NCBI GenBank assembly: GCA_003258795.1
Contig: QHMH01000007.1
Span: 93,024 to 157,023, forward strand
Direction of reading: 5' to 3'
From: Candidatus Melainabacteria bacterium
GTDB taxonomy: Bacteria > Cyanobacteriota > Vampirovibrionia > Gastranaerophilales > Gastranaerophilaceae
DNA: 64,000 bases
Below the pieces are notes generated by a model. That model had not been told where the DNA came from. It did not search any database and saw nothing but the letters and a program-made list of their open reading frames with translations. Made by a program: the position numbers and the translations under genes. This document shows, one piece after another, positions 51,593 through 61,485 of the stretch (positions within the stretch are counted from its first letter, which is position 1; each line of letters begins with the position of its first letter).

Positions 51593-54028
51593 ATGAAAAA
51601 AAGTTTTTCGTGCAAGGCAATGATGCTGTCTTTGTTATCATTGTTTTGTTCAGCTTCGTCTGTATTTGCGAGCGAAGCTGATTTGAAAGTCCCAAGCATT
51701 CGTGAAATCTCCGCATTTGATTATCAACTACTATTGATTGGTTTAGGTGTTTCGATAATCGGTGTTGTATTTGGTCTTATTGAATATTTGAAAGTAAGAC
51801 GTATAGATGTTCATGAAGCTATGGCAAATGTTGGTAATACTATATTTGAAACCTGCAAAACATATCTTGTACAACAAGGTAAATTCCTTTTAGTATTAGA
51901 AATTTTGATTGGTTTATGTATTGCATACTACTTTGGAGTTCTTTCTCAAATGGGTTGGAAGAACGTAGGAATTATCCTTGCTTGGTCAGTAATTGGTATT
52001 TTAGGTTCTTACTCAGTAGCTTGGTTTGGTATTAGAATGAATACTCTTGCTAACTCAAGAACAGCATTTACTGCGCTAAAAGGTAATCCATTGAATATTT
52101 TGAATATTCCATTAAAGGCTGGTATGTCAATAGGTGTATTACTTGTATCAATTGAATTGATTATGATGTTAATCATCTTATTGTTTGTTCCAGGTGAAAT
52201 TGCAGGTGCTTGTTTTATTGGATTTGCAATTGGTGAATCTTTAGGCGCATCAGCATTAAGAGTTGCTGGTGGTATATTTACAAAAATCGCTGATATTGGT
52301 TCTGACTTGATGAAAATTCAATTCGGTATCAAAGAAGATGATCCAAGAAATCCTGGGGTTATTGCAGACTGTACTGGTGATAACGCTGGTGACTCAATAG
52401 GACCTACAGCTGACGGATTTGAAACTTATGGTGTAACTGGTGTTGCTCTTGTTTCATTTATATTGCTTGGCGTTTGGGGTGCTGATAATCAAGTTAAATT
52501 GTTGTCTTGGATTTTCGTAATGAGATTCTTGATGATTGTAACTTCAGTTGTTGCTTATTGGATTAACGGCGGAGTTACAAAAGTATATGCAAAAACTGCA
52601 AAGAAATTTGACTTTGAAGTTCCTTTGACAAACCTTGTATGGATTGCATCTGTACTTTCAATTGCAATGACTTTCTGCGTTAGCAAATGGCTTTTGTCAT
52701 CTATGACAGGAAATCTTTGGTTAATTTTGGCATCAATAATTTCTTGTGGTACTTTGGGTGCTGCATTGATACCAGAAGCAACAAAAGTATTCACATCACC
52801 AAAGGCAAAACATACAAAAGAAGTTGTTGCTGCATCTAAAGAAGGTGGAGCATCCTTAACAATCTTGTCTGGTATCGTATCTGGTAACTTCTCTGGTTTC
52901 TGGATTGGTGCTGTAATTGTACTTTTGATGGGCTTAGCTTATTTTGCAAGTACATTCATTGCAGATTCTGTAATGGTTTATCCATCAGTATTTGCATTTG
53001 GTTTAGTAGCATTTGGTTTCTTGGGTATGGGTCCAATTACTATTGCTGTTGACTCTTATGGCCCAGTTACTGATAATGCACAATCAGTTTATGAACTTTC
53101 TTTGATTGAAACTATTCCAGCTATTTCAGACAAGATTGAACAAGAATACAAGTTCAAACCTGATTTTGAAAATGCAAAACAATATCTTGAAGAAAATGAT
53201 GGTGCTGGTAACACATTCAAGGCAACTTCAAAACCTGTACTAATTGGTACAGCAGTTGTTGGTGCTACTACAATGATTTTCTCATTGATATTAGTAATTC
53301 AAAACGTTTTACATATTCAACCAGAAATGATTTTGAATTTGTTAAATCCTTATACATTGCTTGGATTTATTACTGGTGGTGCTGTTATATTCTGGTTCTC
53401 TGGTGCTTCTATGCAAGCTGTAACAACAGGTGCATACAGTGCTGTAGAATTCATTAGAAAACACATTAAACTTGACAGTGCAGAACAATCTGCTGCGGTT
53501 GCAAACTCAAAAGAAGTTGTAAAAATTTGTACTCAATATGCACAAAAAGGTATGTTGAACATATTTATTGCATTATTCTCTTTTGCACTTGCACTTGCAT
53601 TTTTATCTGCACCAGTTAGTGGTGTTGATCCAAGTGCAGCAAATAGACCAGTATCATTCTTTGTAAGCTATTTGATTGCAATTGCAGTATTTGGTCTTTT
53701 CCAAGCTGTATTTATGGCAAATGCTGGCGGATGTTGGGATAACGCAAAGAAAATTGTTGAAGTTGATATGAAAGAAAAAGGAACACCATTACATGATGCA
53801 ACCGTTGTAGGCGACACTGTTGGTGATCCGTTCAAAGATACTTCATCAGTTGCGATGAATCCAATAATTAAATTTACAACATTATTCGGATTATTAGCAA
53901 TGGAAATTGCTATCGCTCCTGCATTTAGTGCTTATTCACATATTGCAGGTGTTGTATTCCTACTTGTTGCATTGTATTTCGTTTATCGTTCATTCTATGC
54001 AATGAGGATTCCAAGCAAAGAAGAATAA
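51593..54028 (+). CDS. hppA: Membrane-bound proton/sodium-translocating pyrophosphatase
   Basis: Couples pyrophosphate hydrolysis to ion pumping, an energy-saving device common in anaerobes. The 811-residue protein has a cleavable-looking N-terminal segment (SLLSLFCSASSVFAS) and about 16 hydrophobic segments. Active-site motifs are DDPRNPGVIAD, GDNAGDSIGPTADGFETYG, and near the end GDTVGDPFKDTSSVAMN. The region GNTT of K+-dependent and -independent types is replaced here, so I cannot assign the coupling ion. The ATG at 51593 follows AAGGAG; a GTG 15 bases earlier is less likely. Confidence 0.95.
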   Translation: MKKSFSCKAMMLSLLSLFCSASSVFASEADLKVPSIREISAFDYQLLLIGLGVSIIGVVFGLIEYLKVRRIDVHEAMANVGNTIFETCKTYLVQQGKFLLVLEILIGLCIAYYFGVLSQMGWKNVGIILAWSVIGILGSYSVAWFGIRMNTLANSRTAFTALKGNPLNILNIPLKAGMSIGVLLVSIELIMMLIILLFVPGEIAGACFIGFAIGESLGASALRVAGGIFTKIADIGSDLMKIQFGIKEDDPRNPGVIADCTGDNAGDSIGPTADGFETYGVTGVALVSFILLGVWGADNQVKLLSWIFVMRFLMIVTSVVAYWINGGVTKVYAKTAKKFDFEVPLTNLVWIASVLSIAMTFCVSKWLLSSMTGNLWLILASIISCGTLGAALIPEATKVFTSPKAKHTKEVVAASKEGGASLTILSGIVSGNFSGFWIGAVIVLLMGLAYFASTFIADSVMVYPSVFAFGLVAFGFLGMGPITIAVDSYGPVTDNAQSVYELSLIETIPAISDKIEQEYKFKPDFENAKQYLEENDGAGNTFKATSKPVLIGTAVVGATTMIFSLILVIQNVLHIQPEMILNLLNPYTLLGFITGGAVIFWFSGASMQAVTTGAYSAVEFIRKHIKLDSAEQSAAVANSKEVVKICTQYAQKGMLNIFIALFSFALALAFLSAPVSGVDPSAANRPVSFFVSYLIAIAVFGLFQAVFMANAGGCWDNAKKIVEVDMKEKGTPLHDATVVGDTVGDPFKDTSSVAMNPIIKFTTLFGLLAMEIAIAPAFSAYSHIAGVVFLLVALYFVYRSFYAMRIPSKEE

Positions 54029-54046
54029 TCTTTGATAATAAGATTG

Positions 54047-54082
54047 ATGGCGGAGAGAAATTTTCTCTCCGCCATTTTTTTT
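54047..54082 (+). terminator. Intrinsic terminator after hppA
   Basis: Stem of 13 pairs, TGGCGGAGAGAA with its complement TTCTCTCCGCCA, tight loop, followed by eight T. Confidence 0.95.
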
Positions 54083-54114
54083 GTGATAGCATTTAGTAAA
54101 AAAAGGAGGCTTTT

Positions 54115-54495
54115 ATGAAATTTTTACATTCAATGATTAGAGTTAATGATATTGATAAATCTTTAAAATTTTACGAGGAAATTCTAAACATGTCTTTAAA
54201 GAAGACAAAACGTCTTGATGATTGTACGCTATATTATCTTGAAGACGAAGAAGGAACAGCCCAAATAGAATTAACATATAATGATGAAAAGCAGACCTAC
54301 GAACTTGGAAATGGATTTGGTCACTTTGCTTTTTCTGTTAATTCTATGGATGAATTTACTTCTAAATTAAAGAAGTTTGGTATAGATTATCTTTATGAAC
54401 CTTTTGTGTTAGATGCAACAGGTACAAAAATTGCTTTCATAAAAGACCCTGATGGATATGAAATTGAGCTTATCGAAAAAGAAATAAAATTTTAA
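54115..54495 (+). CDS. gloA: Lactoylglutathione lyase (glyoxalase I)
   Basis: Converts the methylglyoxal-glutathione hemithioacetal to S-lactoylglutathione. The 126 residues carry the four metal ligands His5 (LHSMIRV), Glu52 (IELTYN), His70 (GFGHFAFSV) and Glu118 (GYEIELIE). The shorter loops match the E. coli nickel-type enzyme. AAGGAGG before the ATG is strong. Its cofactor fits the gshB gene in this window. Confidence 0.93.
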   Translation: MKFLHSMIRVNDIDKSLKFYEEILNMSLKKTKRLDDCTLYYLEDEEGTAQIELTYNDEKQTYELGNGFGHFAFSVNSMDEFTSKLKKFGIDYLYEPFVLDATGTKIAFIKDPDGYEIELIEKEIKF

Positions 54496-54507
54496 AATGG
54501 AGGAAAA

Positions 54508-55044
54508 ATGATAAAGCCAAATGATTGTTTATTTTTAATAATTGATATTCAAGAAAAACTTGTAAAAATGCTTAAGGACTCAAATGTCAAAGAAAATGCG
54601 GTTATATTATCAAAGGCCTGTGATATTTTAAATGTTAATACTATTATTACAGAGCAATATCCAAAAGGTTTAGGGGAAACCGTAAAAGAGATAAAAGATG
54701 CCTCATCAAAGGCTAAATATTTCGAAAAAACAGCTTTTTCTGCATTAAAGAGTGAGGAGATTTTTAATGCAATAAAAGCATCTGGAAAAAAACAAATTTT
54801 AATCTGCGGTATTGAGGCTCATATTTGTGTTTTACAAACAGCACTTGACCTTTTAGCTTCTGGGTATGAAGTATATTATGTTAAAAACTGTTCTGGTTCA
54901 AGAAATTCTTATGATATTGAAACAGCAGAAGAACTTTTGAAACAAGAAGGAGTGAAAGTTGTAACAACAGAAATCGTTCTCTTCTCGTTGTTAGAATCTT
55001 CTAAACATCCAAACTTTAAGGAAGTTCAGGCTTTGATTAAATAA
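54508..55044 (+). CDS. Isochorismatase-family cysteine hydrolase
   Basis: Nicotinamidase/isochorismatase fold of 178 residues with the catalytic triad Asp13 (IIDIQEKL), Lys74 (FEKTAFSAL) and Cys107 (GIEAHICVLQTALDL). The substrate is not evident; close relatives are often annotated as YcaC-like. GGAGG precedes the ATG, and the gene follows gloA after 12 bases, so they form one transcript that ends at the terminator near 55056. Confidence 0.88.
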   Translation: MIKPNDCLFLIIDIQEKLVKMLKDSNVKENAVILSKACDILNVNTIITEQYPKGLGETVKEIKDASSKAKYFEKTAFSALKSEEIFNAIKASGKKQILICGIEAHICVLQTALDLLASGYEVYYVKNCSGSRNSYDIETAEELLKQEGVKVVTTEIVLFSLLESSKHPNFKEVQALIK

Positions 55045-55055
55045 TATAGAGTAAT

Positions 55056-55095
55056 AAAAAAGCGGCAGGGTTTAAATTAACCCTGCCGCTTTTTA
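55056..55095. terminator. Bidirectional intrinsic terminator
   Basis: A 12-pair stem AGCGGCAGGGTT/AACCCTGCCGCT with A-tract on the left and T-tract on the right. It serves the isochorismatase gene on the plus strand and the autotransporter gene on the minus strand. Confidence 0.93.
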
Positions 55096-55102
55096 TCTTG
55101 CG

Positions 55103-58100
55103 TTATTCTCCTAACATCCAACGTAATCCGAATTGTAGGGAAAGACCACTTCTGCCGCCATTTCTTATCATAGCTTGACCGAAAGCAGTAAATCTATCAC
55201 CCCAACGTTTTTGCAAACCAACACCGTATTGGATATATGGTTTAATGCTCATATTAGGCAGAGATACGTCATTTGCCCAGAAGTGAGTTTGGTCGATGAT
55301 ATTCCAAACCATTTGAACACTTGCGTAAGGTTGCCATCCATTTTCTAAGTTTCCAATGAATTTAATACCAGGAGCGATTTGAATTGCATGCAATGGATCA
55401 GATGTTACATCGACACCAGCAGCATTTGTGTAATCAAAAGTATTAACAAAGGTGTAAGACATCAAGTAGTTAGGTTGAATGATGAATTTACCATTTGCAA
55501 GTTCAAAGTTATATCCAGTTTTTGAAGCAATACCAGCAGTGAGCATAGTGAAATCTTCACTACCGTACATAGTATCGGCTTGACCGGCGTTAGCCCCAAC
55601 GTTAACAGTTAATCCTGTGAAGAAATCGTTTTTGTACCAAACTGAGCTTGCACCTAAAGTACCGCCATTTTGATAGATACCAACTCCATCATATGTTTGG
55701 TGAGAACCAGTATATCCTGCATAGAGAGAATATATCATATCCCAACCTTTAGATAGTTCAATAATTGAACTGTCACCGCCAACAAGAGAGCCATAAGCGA
55801 TATTTTCAACAGTAGGTCCATTGTTTAAACCAACTCTTTCAAAAGTAGTGAATGGTCTGAACCACAATCCTTTATTTTGTTCAGGAAGTTGATTAGGGTC
55901 AAAAGTTATAACTCCGCCGGCACCAGTTCCTTGAGTTGCATCAGCGTATTTATTAGCAAATTTCATTGCTGTTCTTTGTTTTTTAGTCATTGCCATAAGC
56001 ATATCCATATTGCCAAAGGCTTGTTCATAGATATTCAATTGCGTTAGGTAAGAACCAACCTGTGCTGCAACTGGACTTGCCAAAACTGCAGGGTTAAATG
56101 ATCTGTAATCTCTTTCTCCTGCAACTGGAGCAAGTGTCAAGGTTGAACCGTTTAGAGCTAAACCTCTTCTATATATTTTATCTTGAAGAACGACACCGTT
56201 TAGTGAAGAATCAAGAGTAAAGTTAAGTCCTGTTGTATCTCCACCTTGAGCTAAATCGAAAGATGTTCTGCCGTTGTTTAAAGCTGAAGTGTCAATACTT
56301 TTAACGTTAATTGTACCGCCACCAGCGATTATAGCGGATTTAATTGCATCACTTCCTGATGAACTAACATCAAGTGACCAATCAATAGTTCCGCCACTTA
56401 AGTTAAGACTTGCAAGCTCAATAGTACTTGTTGTACCGTTTTGCGTATTTAAAGCAGAGCCATCAGCCATCGTTAAATTATTTGAGCCATTACCAGTAAA
56501 GTTTGATTCACTTGCAATTTTCAATGTACCACCACCAACGTTGTAGTCAGTTGTCATTGAAGTATTTGTTGTTCTATCAAGTGATTTAAAGTTTTCCCCA
56601 AGTGTTACTGTTCCTGTAGAACCAGTTGTTGTGTTGATATTAACCGTTGTTGTGCCAGTGCCGTTTGTAGCAATGTTATTGTTCATTACAACATTTTTGT
56701 TATCTGCTGCATCAAGGTTAAGTTTCACATCACTTGTAGTATCAAACACGATACCGTCAACTGTTGTAGCCTTATTTCCGGAAAATAATACATTGTTATT
56801 TTTAGCTGAAATAGAAACAGTGTCACCTTTTGTATATATTGTACCTTCGTTAGTTGCGGTGTTGTTTATAACGCTTGTATCTGTAAGTTCAATTGCCGTA
56901 GTCAAGTTTTCGTTATATATTGCACTACCGTCTTTTGCTTTGTTTCCTTCAAAGAGAGAATTATTTAAAGCAATAACACCACTTGTTGCACCAATAGTTC
57001 CTTTATCATCATTGTAAATTGCACCACCTTTTCCGTCTAAGGCTGTATTGTTTCTGAATACTATATTTGAAGGTGCAGTAGAGCCAGTCAAATCGTAGAT
57101 ATGACAGTTATTCCATATTGCACCACCATCACCGTAAGCGATGTTATCTTCAAATGTTGCATTATCCATATAGATATTAGCTGTTGAAGTTGTTGCAGAA
57201 TTTTGCCAGTTGTAAATTGCACCACCTTTTCCGGTGTATTTAACGGAACCGTCAGAGTTCAATGTTCCTGCAGTATTTCCTTTAAATGTTGTTGAATCAA
57301 GAGTGTAATCAGCACTAAAGCCGTCATCAGCATAATTGAAAATTGCACCACCTAAACCTTCGTTTGTGTCGTTACCTGTTGCAATGTTGTATGAGAAAAC
57401 GCCGTGTGAATCTACACCAACCGCATCGTTATCAGCACCTTGTGCAAATGTATTTGTTGATGCTGAAGCTATATTTGCTACCGCACCACCACCAACTTCT
57501 ACAGAGTTGCTTGTAAATGCTGCATGATGAGAGTTTATTGTGTGATTTGATTTGTTTGCAATAGCACCACCGAATTTTTTAGCAACCATATTCTTAAGTT
57601 CAAGTAATTTTTCAGCAGATTTCCCGATTAAATTTATAGTACCAACTGAATCAATAAATCCACCATTTTCAGAACTTTTGTAACCTTGAATTGTATCAAT
57701 ATTAGTGATTGTTAGTGTGGAAGCATTATTTGTAATTTTGATACCTTCTGGATTTTCACCAGTTGGTTGTTGAACACCACTTATTGTATTAACTTTATCG
57801 TTGTCGCCTTTAATGATTAAATCACCAGTATTTAACTCACCAAGAGAAGACTCTGAATCTTTTGAATAATCTCCACCAACCACGAAAATAGTAGTGTTAG
57901 AAGTATCAGTTACAGCATCACTTAAACCTTGAGAGGTTGAACCTGTATCTGTAATTTTAATGTTTTGAGAGTTTGTACTATCTTGAACTACTTCGTATTT
58001 TTTATCGTTACCAATAACTGCTATGCCTGATGTATCAACTGTTACAGTTGCGTTATCAAACAATTTTGTTGATGCTCCATCTGCAATTAAATCTGAATTT

Positions 58101-61100
58101 ATGTTCAAATCTTTCAATGTAAATTTTCCAGAACCATTTACAGTAGCAACATCAATTGTATCGCCCCAGTCTATGCCAAGATAAGCATCTCCGTTCATAT
58201 TTAAAGTATCAGATGCTAAAATTAGATATCCATCATTTGAATTGTTGTTAGCACTGATTTCTGCATTAGTTTCAATATCAATAGTATTTTGAATAATTGA
58301 TGCATTATCAAGATATGTGTAAGAGTCTGAAGAAAGAATAGTCTTTCCAGAACCATTTATACCACCGTCAAATGCGTTTGATTCTCCCAAAATGAGAGTA
58401 CCATTGTTATGTATATCATTTTTGCCTGTTGAATCTGTGTTGCCAGTAAATGTTGAGTTTGTAATGTACAAAGTTCCGGCATTAGAAGTTCTATCAGCTT
58501 CACCAGCGGCATTGTTATAGATTGCACCACCAAGTCCTTGAGCTTTGTTATTTGTGAATGTTGAATCTGAAATTGAAACGGCACCAGATTTTGATTGACT
58601 TTCATAGAAAGAGTTAAATATAGCACCACCATTCATTTCAGTTGAGTTTGAATCAAAAGTAGTTCCAGCAACATCGAGACTTGCTCCTGCATTTGTTCCT
58701 GCTCCACCGTCTTTATTTCTTGTGTAAATACCACCACCGTTTCCAGTTGAAGTATTATTTGAAATTATTGAGTTTGAAACAGTTGTTTTTGATTCAGAAC
58801 CCATAAATATTGCACCACCACCGTCAGTTTCAGTTGTGTTTGCAACGTTATCTTTTATAACTGTGTTGTCAATATTCATATTTGAAAAGTTAGCAAGACC
58901 ACCACCAGAAATTGCTGTGTTATTAGCAATTTCAGAGTCACTAACGTTAACTGTATTTCCAGATTTCAACATATTGTAAATTGCGCCACCAATACCAGCG
59001 ATGTTATTTTTGAATTTTGATTTTACTATGTTGAGGTTAGATACAACAGTATTCATTGTTGAAACAGCCCCACCTAAAGACCATTGGTTGTCAGAACCAG
59101 CGAGTGCTTTGTTTCCTTCAAATGTTGAGTTTTCAATTGTTACATTTCCTCCATTTACAGCAACAGCACCACCAACACCTTGTTTTTTATATGCTGTACC
59201 GTTGGATTCGTTGTTTGTAAAAGTTGAATTTTCAATTATTGTGTCATTTGCAGTATAAACAGCACCACCTGCTCCGAGGTTGGCTTTGTTTCCATCAAAA
59301 GTTGAATTTTTGATTGCTATTTTAGCTTTATTACCGCCTCTGTCTTCTTCTCCGTGGTTGTAAATTGCACCACCGTTTTGTGCAAAGTTGTTTGTAAAAG
59401 TTGAGTTGTCAACGGTAACATATCCATTGTTTGCAACACTATTGTAGAGGTAATTATCAATAGCGCCACCATTAGTTGCCGCACTGTTATTGCTGAAACT
59501 TGAGTTTGCTATATCAAGTTTTGCTGCAGAGTTGTTACCTTGGAGATAATCTCTTGTTGCAATAACACCACCTGCAGAAGCAGAAGTGTTACCGTCAAAA
59601 TTTGAATTATCTATTGAAACAATAGCCTCTGCGCCAACGAATATTGCGCCACCACCATCACTGTCTGATTCGTATGCGCTATTGTTTTTGAATGTAGAAT
59701 TTGTAATAGTCATACCGCCGTCAGAAAGTAATCTTTGAGAGGCAACAGTGAATATCGCACCACCAGAGCGAGCAGTGTTGTTTTCAAAGATTGTGTTGTC
59801 AATTTCCACTTTAACACCGTCTTTGTTTCCTGTATATGCGTAAATTGCACCACCAACTTTTGCTTCGTTGCCTATAAATTGGTTGTTTTTTAATTCATAA
59901 ATTCCGTTAGCAAGAGATATAGCTCCACTATCAGCAACAGAATATCCAATAGCCTTATTGTTTATGAATTTTGAGTTTGTAATTGTATTTTTACCATAAG
60001 TCGTTGAAACGTTTGAATAGATAGCCCCGCCATCTCCGTCAGTAGAGTTGTCTTTGAAAGTAGAATTATCGATATTATAGTTTCCTTTTGTAAAGAAAGC
60101 TCCACCAGCGCTTGCTGATGTATTTCCTTCAAATGTTGAATTTGAAATGCTTATTTTTGCATGGTTATTACCTTTGTCTTTTTCTCCGTGGTTGTATATA
60201 GCACCACCATTGTCAGCTGAATTGTTCGTGAATAATGAGTTGTCAACAGTAACATAGCCGTCGGTTAGTACGCTGTCATAAAAATGGTTATCAATAGCAC
60301 CACCATTGGTTGCGGCTTTGTTTCCAGAGAAATTTGAATTTATTATATCGAGTTTTGCTTCTGAGTTATTTGCAATTTCAGTTCTTGTTCCAATTGCACC
60401 ACCAAAAGACGCAGACTGATTGTTTTTAAATTCTGAATTGTCTATAAATGTAGAAGAAGATGCTCCAGCAAATATTGCTCCACCTCCGTCATTGTTAGCT
60501 TGGGTTGTTTGGTTATCTTCAAACACTGTTCCTGAAACATTAAGCGAACCCATATTCGAAATAGCTCCACCTTGTGAGTTTGAGCTATTGCCAATAATTT
60601 TAGAATTATTTATTTGAAGTTGCGGATGTTCTGTTGTGTTTAATAGTACATATATTGCACCGCCAGCACTTGCGGAATTATTTAATAAAGAAACATTATT
60701 TAAAATTAGAGCTCCGTCATTTATTGCGATAGCTCCACCGATTCCGACTTTGCTTGGAGAGGTTGAAACATAAGTGTTTTTGTTTCCTTCAAAAACGGTG
60801 TCAGCAATTGTTGATGCAACGTCGGTTGTTGTGTTTAGGTATAAACCCCCAGGAGCACCATAGTCTGTCATAACGTTGTTTATAAATTTTGAGTTTTTGA
60901 TATTTATTGAACTGTCTCCGGCAACAACTATTGACCCTGCGTAGTAAGAAGAAGTGTTTGAATCAAATAATGAGTTATTTATATTTACTTCTCCGCCGTT
61001 ACTATAAATATTTCCTGCGTAAACACCATTGTTATCTTTAAATGTTGCACCATTTACATTCAAAGTCCCTTTGTTGTAAATGTTTGCATAAGTGTTATCT

Positions 61101-61234
61101 TGGTTTTGGTAACCGTCCGTGATGTCTAAAGTTTGTCCTTGATCATTAAAAATATTGTAGTTTGTTGCAAGGGCAACACTTCCCATGAGCAATGCTACTG
61201 CACACGCTGTGGCAACTCCAAATTTCTTTTTCAT
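55103..61234 (-). CDS. Polymorphic outer-membrane autotransporter, 2,043 residues
   Basis: A secreted right-handed beta-helix carried by an autotransporter barrel. The signal peptide is about residues 1-24 (KKFGVATACAVALLMGSVALA). The passenger has some thirty GGA[IVF] motifs with repeated N-S-x-F-x-x-N turns, the pattern of chlamydial Pmp proteins. A stretch of about 278 residues is present three times. The last 250 residues or so form the barrel (from LWFRPFTTFERVG) and end in GLSLQFGLRWML. The ATG at 61234 has GGAAGG upstream; the TTG two codons earlier is not needed. Adhesion is likely. Confidence 0.9.
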   Translation of the reverse strand: MKKKFGVATACAVALLMGSVALATNYNIFNDQGQTLDITDGYQNQDNTYANIYNKGTLNVNGATFKDNNGVYAGNIYSNGGEVNINNSLFDSNTSSYYAGSIVVAGDSSINIKNSKFINNVMTDYGAPGGLYLNTTTDVASTIADTVFEGNKNTYVSTSPSKVGIGGAIAINDGALILNNVSLLNNSASAGGAIYVLLNTTEHPQLQINNSKIIGNSSNSQGGAISNMGSLNVSGTVFEDNQTTQANNDGGGAIFAGASSSTFIDNSEFKNNQSASFGGAIGTRTEIANNSEAKLDIINSNFSGNKAATNGGAIDNHFYDSVLTDGYVTVDNSLFTNNSADNGGAIYNHGEKDKGNNHAKISISNSTFEGNTSASAGGAFFTKGNYNIDNSTFKDNSTDGDGGAIYSNVSTTYGKNTITNSKFINNKAIGYSVADSGAISLANGIYELKNNQFIGNEAKVGGAIYAYTGNKDGVKVEIDNTIFENNTARSGGAIFTVASQRLLSDGGMTITNSTFKNNSAYESDSDGGGAIFVGAEAIVSIDNSNFDGNTSASAGGVIATRDYLQGNNSAAKLDIANSSFSNNSAATNGGAIDNYLYNSVANNGYVTVDNSTFTNNFAQNGGAIYNHGEEDRGGNKAKIAIKNSTFDGNKANLGAGGAVYTANDTIIENSTFTNNESNGTAYKKQGVGGAVAVNGGNVTIENSTFEGNKALAGSDNQWSLGGAVSTMNTVVSNLNIVKSKFKNNIAGIGGAIYNMLKSGNTVNVSDSEIANNTAISGGGLANFSNMNIDNTVIKDNVANTTETDGGGAIFMGSESKTTVSNSIISNNTSTGNGGGIYTRNKDGGAGTNAGASLDVAGTTFDSNSTEMNGGAIFNSFYESQSKSGAVSISDSTFTNNKAQGLGGAIYNNAAGEADRTSNAGTLYITNSTFTGNTDSTGKNDIHNNGTLILGESNAFDGGINGSGKTILSSDSYTYLDNASIIQNTIDIETNAEISANNNSNDGYLILASDTLNMNGDAYLGIDWGDTIDVATVNGSGKFTLKDLNINSDLIADGASTKLFDNATVTVDTSGIAVIGNDKKYEVVQDSTNSQNIKITDTGSTSQGLSDAVTDTSNTTIFVVGGDYSKDSESSLGELNTGDLIIKGDNDKVNTISGVQQPTGENPEGIKITNNASTLTITNIDTIQGYKSSENGGFIDSVGTINLIGKSAEKLLELKNMVAKKFGGAIANKSNHTINSHHAAFTSNSVEVGGGAVANIASASTNTFAQGADNDAVGVDSHGVFSYNIATGNDTNEGLGGAIFNYADDGFSADYTLDSTTFKGNTAGTLNSDGSVKYTGKGGAIYNWQNSATTSTANIYMDNATFEDNIAYGDGGAIWNNCHIYDLTGSTAPSNIVFRNNTALDGKGGAIYNDDKGTIGATSGVIALNNSLFEGNKAKDGSAIYNENLTTAIELTDTSVINNTATNEGTIYTKGDTVSISAKNNNVLFSGNKATTVDGIVFDTTSDVKLNLDAADNKNVVMNNNIATNGTGTTTVNINTTTGSTGTVTLGENFKSLDRTTNTSMTTDYNVGGGTLKIASESNFTGNGSNNLTMADGSALNTQNGTTSTIELASLNLSGGTIDWSLDVSSSGSDAIKSAIIAGGGTINVKSIDTSALNNGRTSFDLAQGGDTTGLNFTLDSSLNGVVLQDKIYRRGLALNGSTLTLAPVAGERDYRSFNPAVLASPVAAQVGSYLTQLNIYEQAFGNMDMLMAMTKKQRTAMKFANKYADATQGTGAGGVITFDPNQLPEQNKGLWFRPFTTFERVGLNNGPTVENIAYGSLVGGDSSIIELSKGWDMIYSLYAGYTGSHQTYDGVGIYQNGGTLGASSVWYKNDFFTGLTVNVGANAGQADTMYGSEDFTMLTAGIASKTGYNFELANGKFIIQPNYLMSYTFVNTFDYTNAAGVDVTSDPLHAIQIAPGIKFIGNLENGWQPYASVQMVWNIIDQTHFWANDVSLPNMSIKPYIQYGVGLQKRWGDRFTAFGQAMIRNGGRSGLSLQFGLRWMLGE

Positions 61235-61421
61235 TTTCAACCTTCCCTAAAACTATATGTAGACTATGTCATTCATGTTGCACTTTCAAAAATGCATCCT
61301 GGGGTGATAATTACTATTCCATATCCCTAATTCTGTATACGAAAATTATAGTACATAAAGGTTAGAATAAGAAATATTTTAACAAACTTACACGTTGAAC
61401 TTAATAAAATTTTACAAACAG

Positions 61422-61430
61422 TGCTAAAAT
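61422..61430 (+). promoter_or_regulatory. Extended -10 promoter candidate of dapL
   Basis: TG-C-TAAAAT with no good -35. It lies 55 bases before the dapL ATG, which has AAAGGA as ribosome binding site. Confidence 0.45.
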
Positions 61431-61485
61431 CTTTACTATAAATGTAAACTTTTGGTAGTATATACGGGGAAAGGAAATAAAAGTT

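Noticed and set aside
55103..61234. Several plus-strand frames of 60-130 codons across the autotransporter
   Set aside because: They are reflections of the repetitive Gly/Ala/Asn codons on the other strand and have no start signals.
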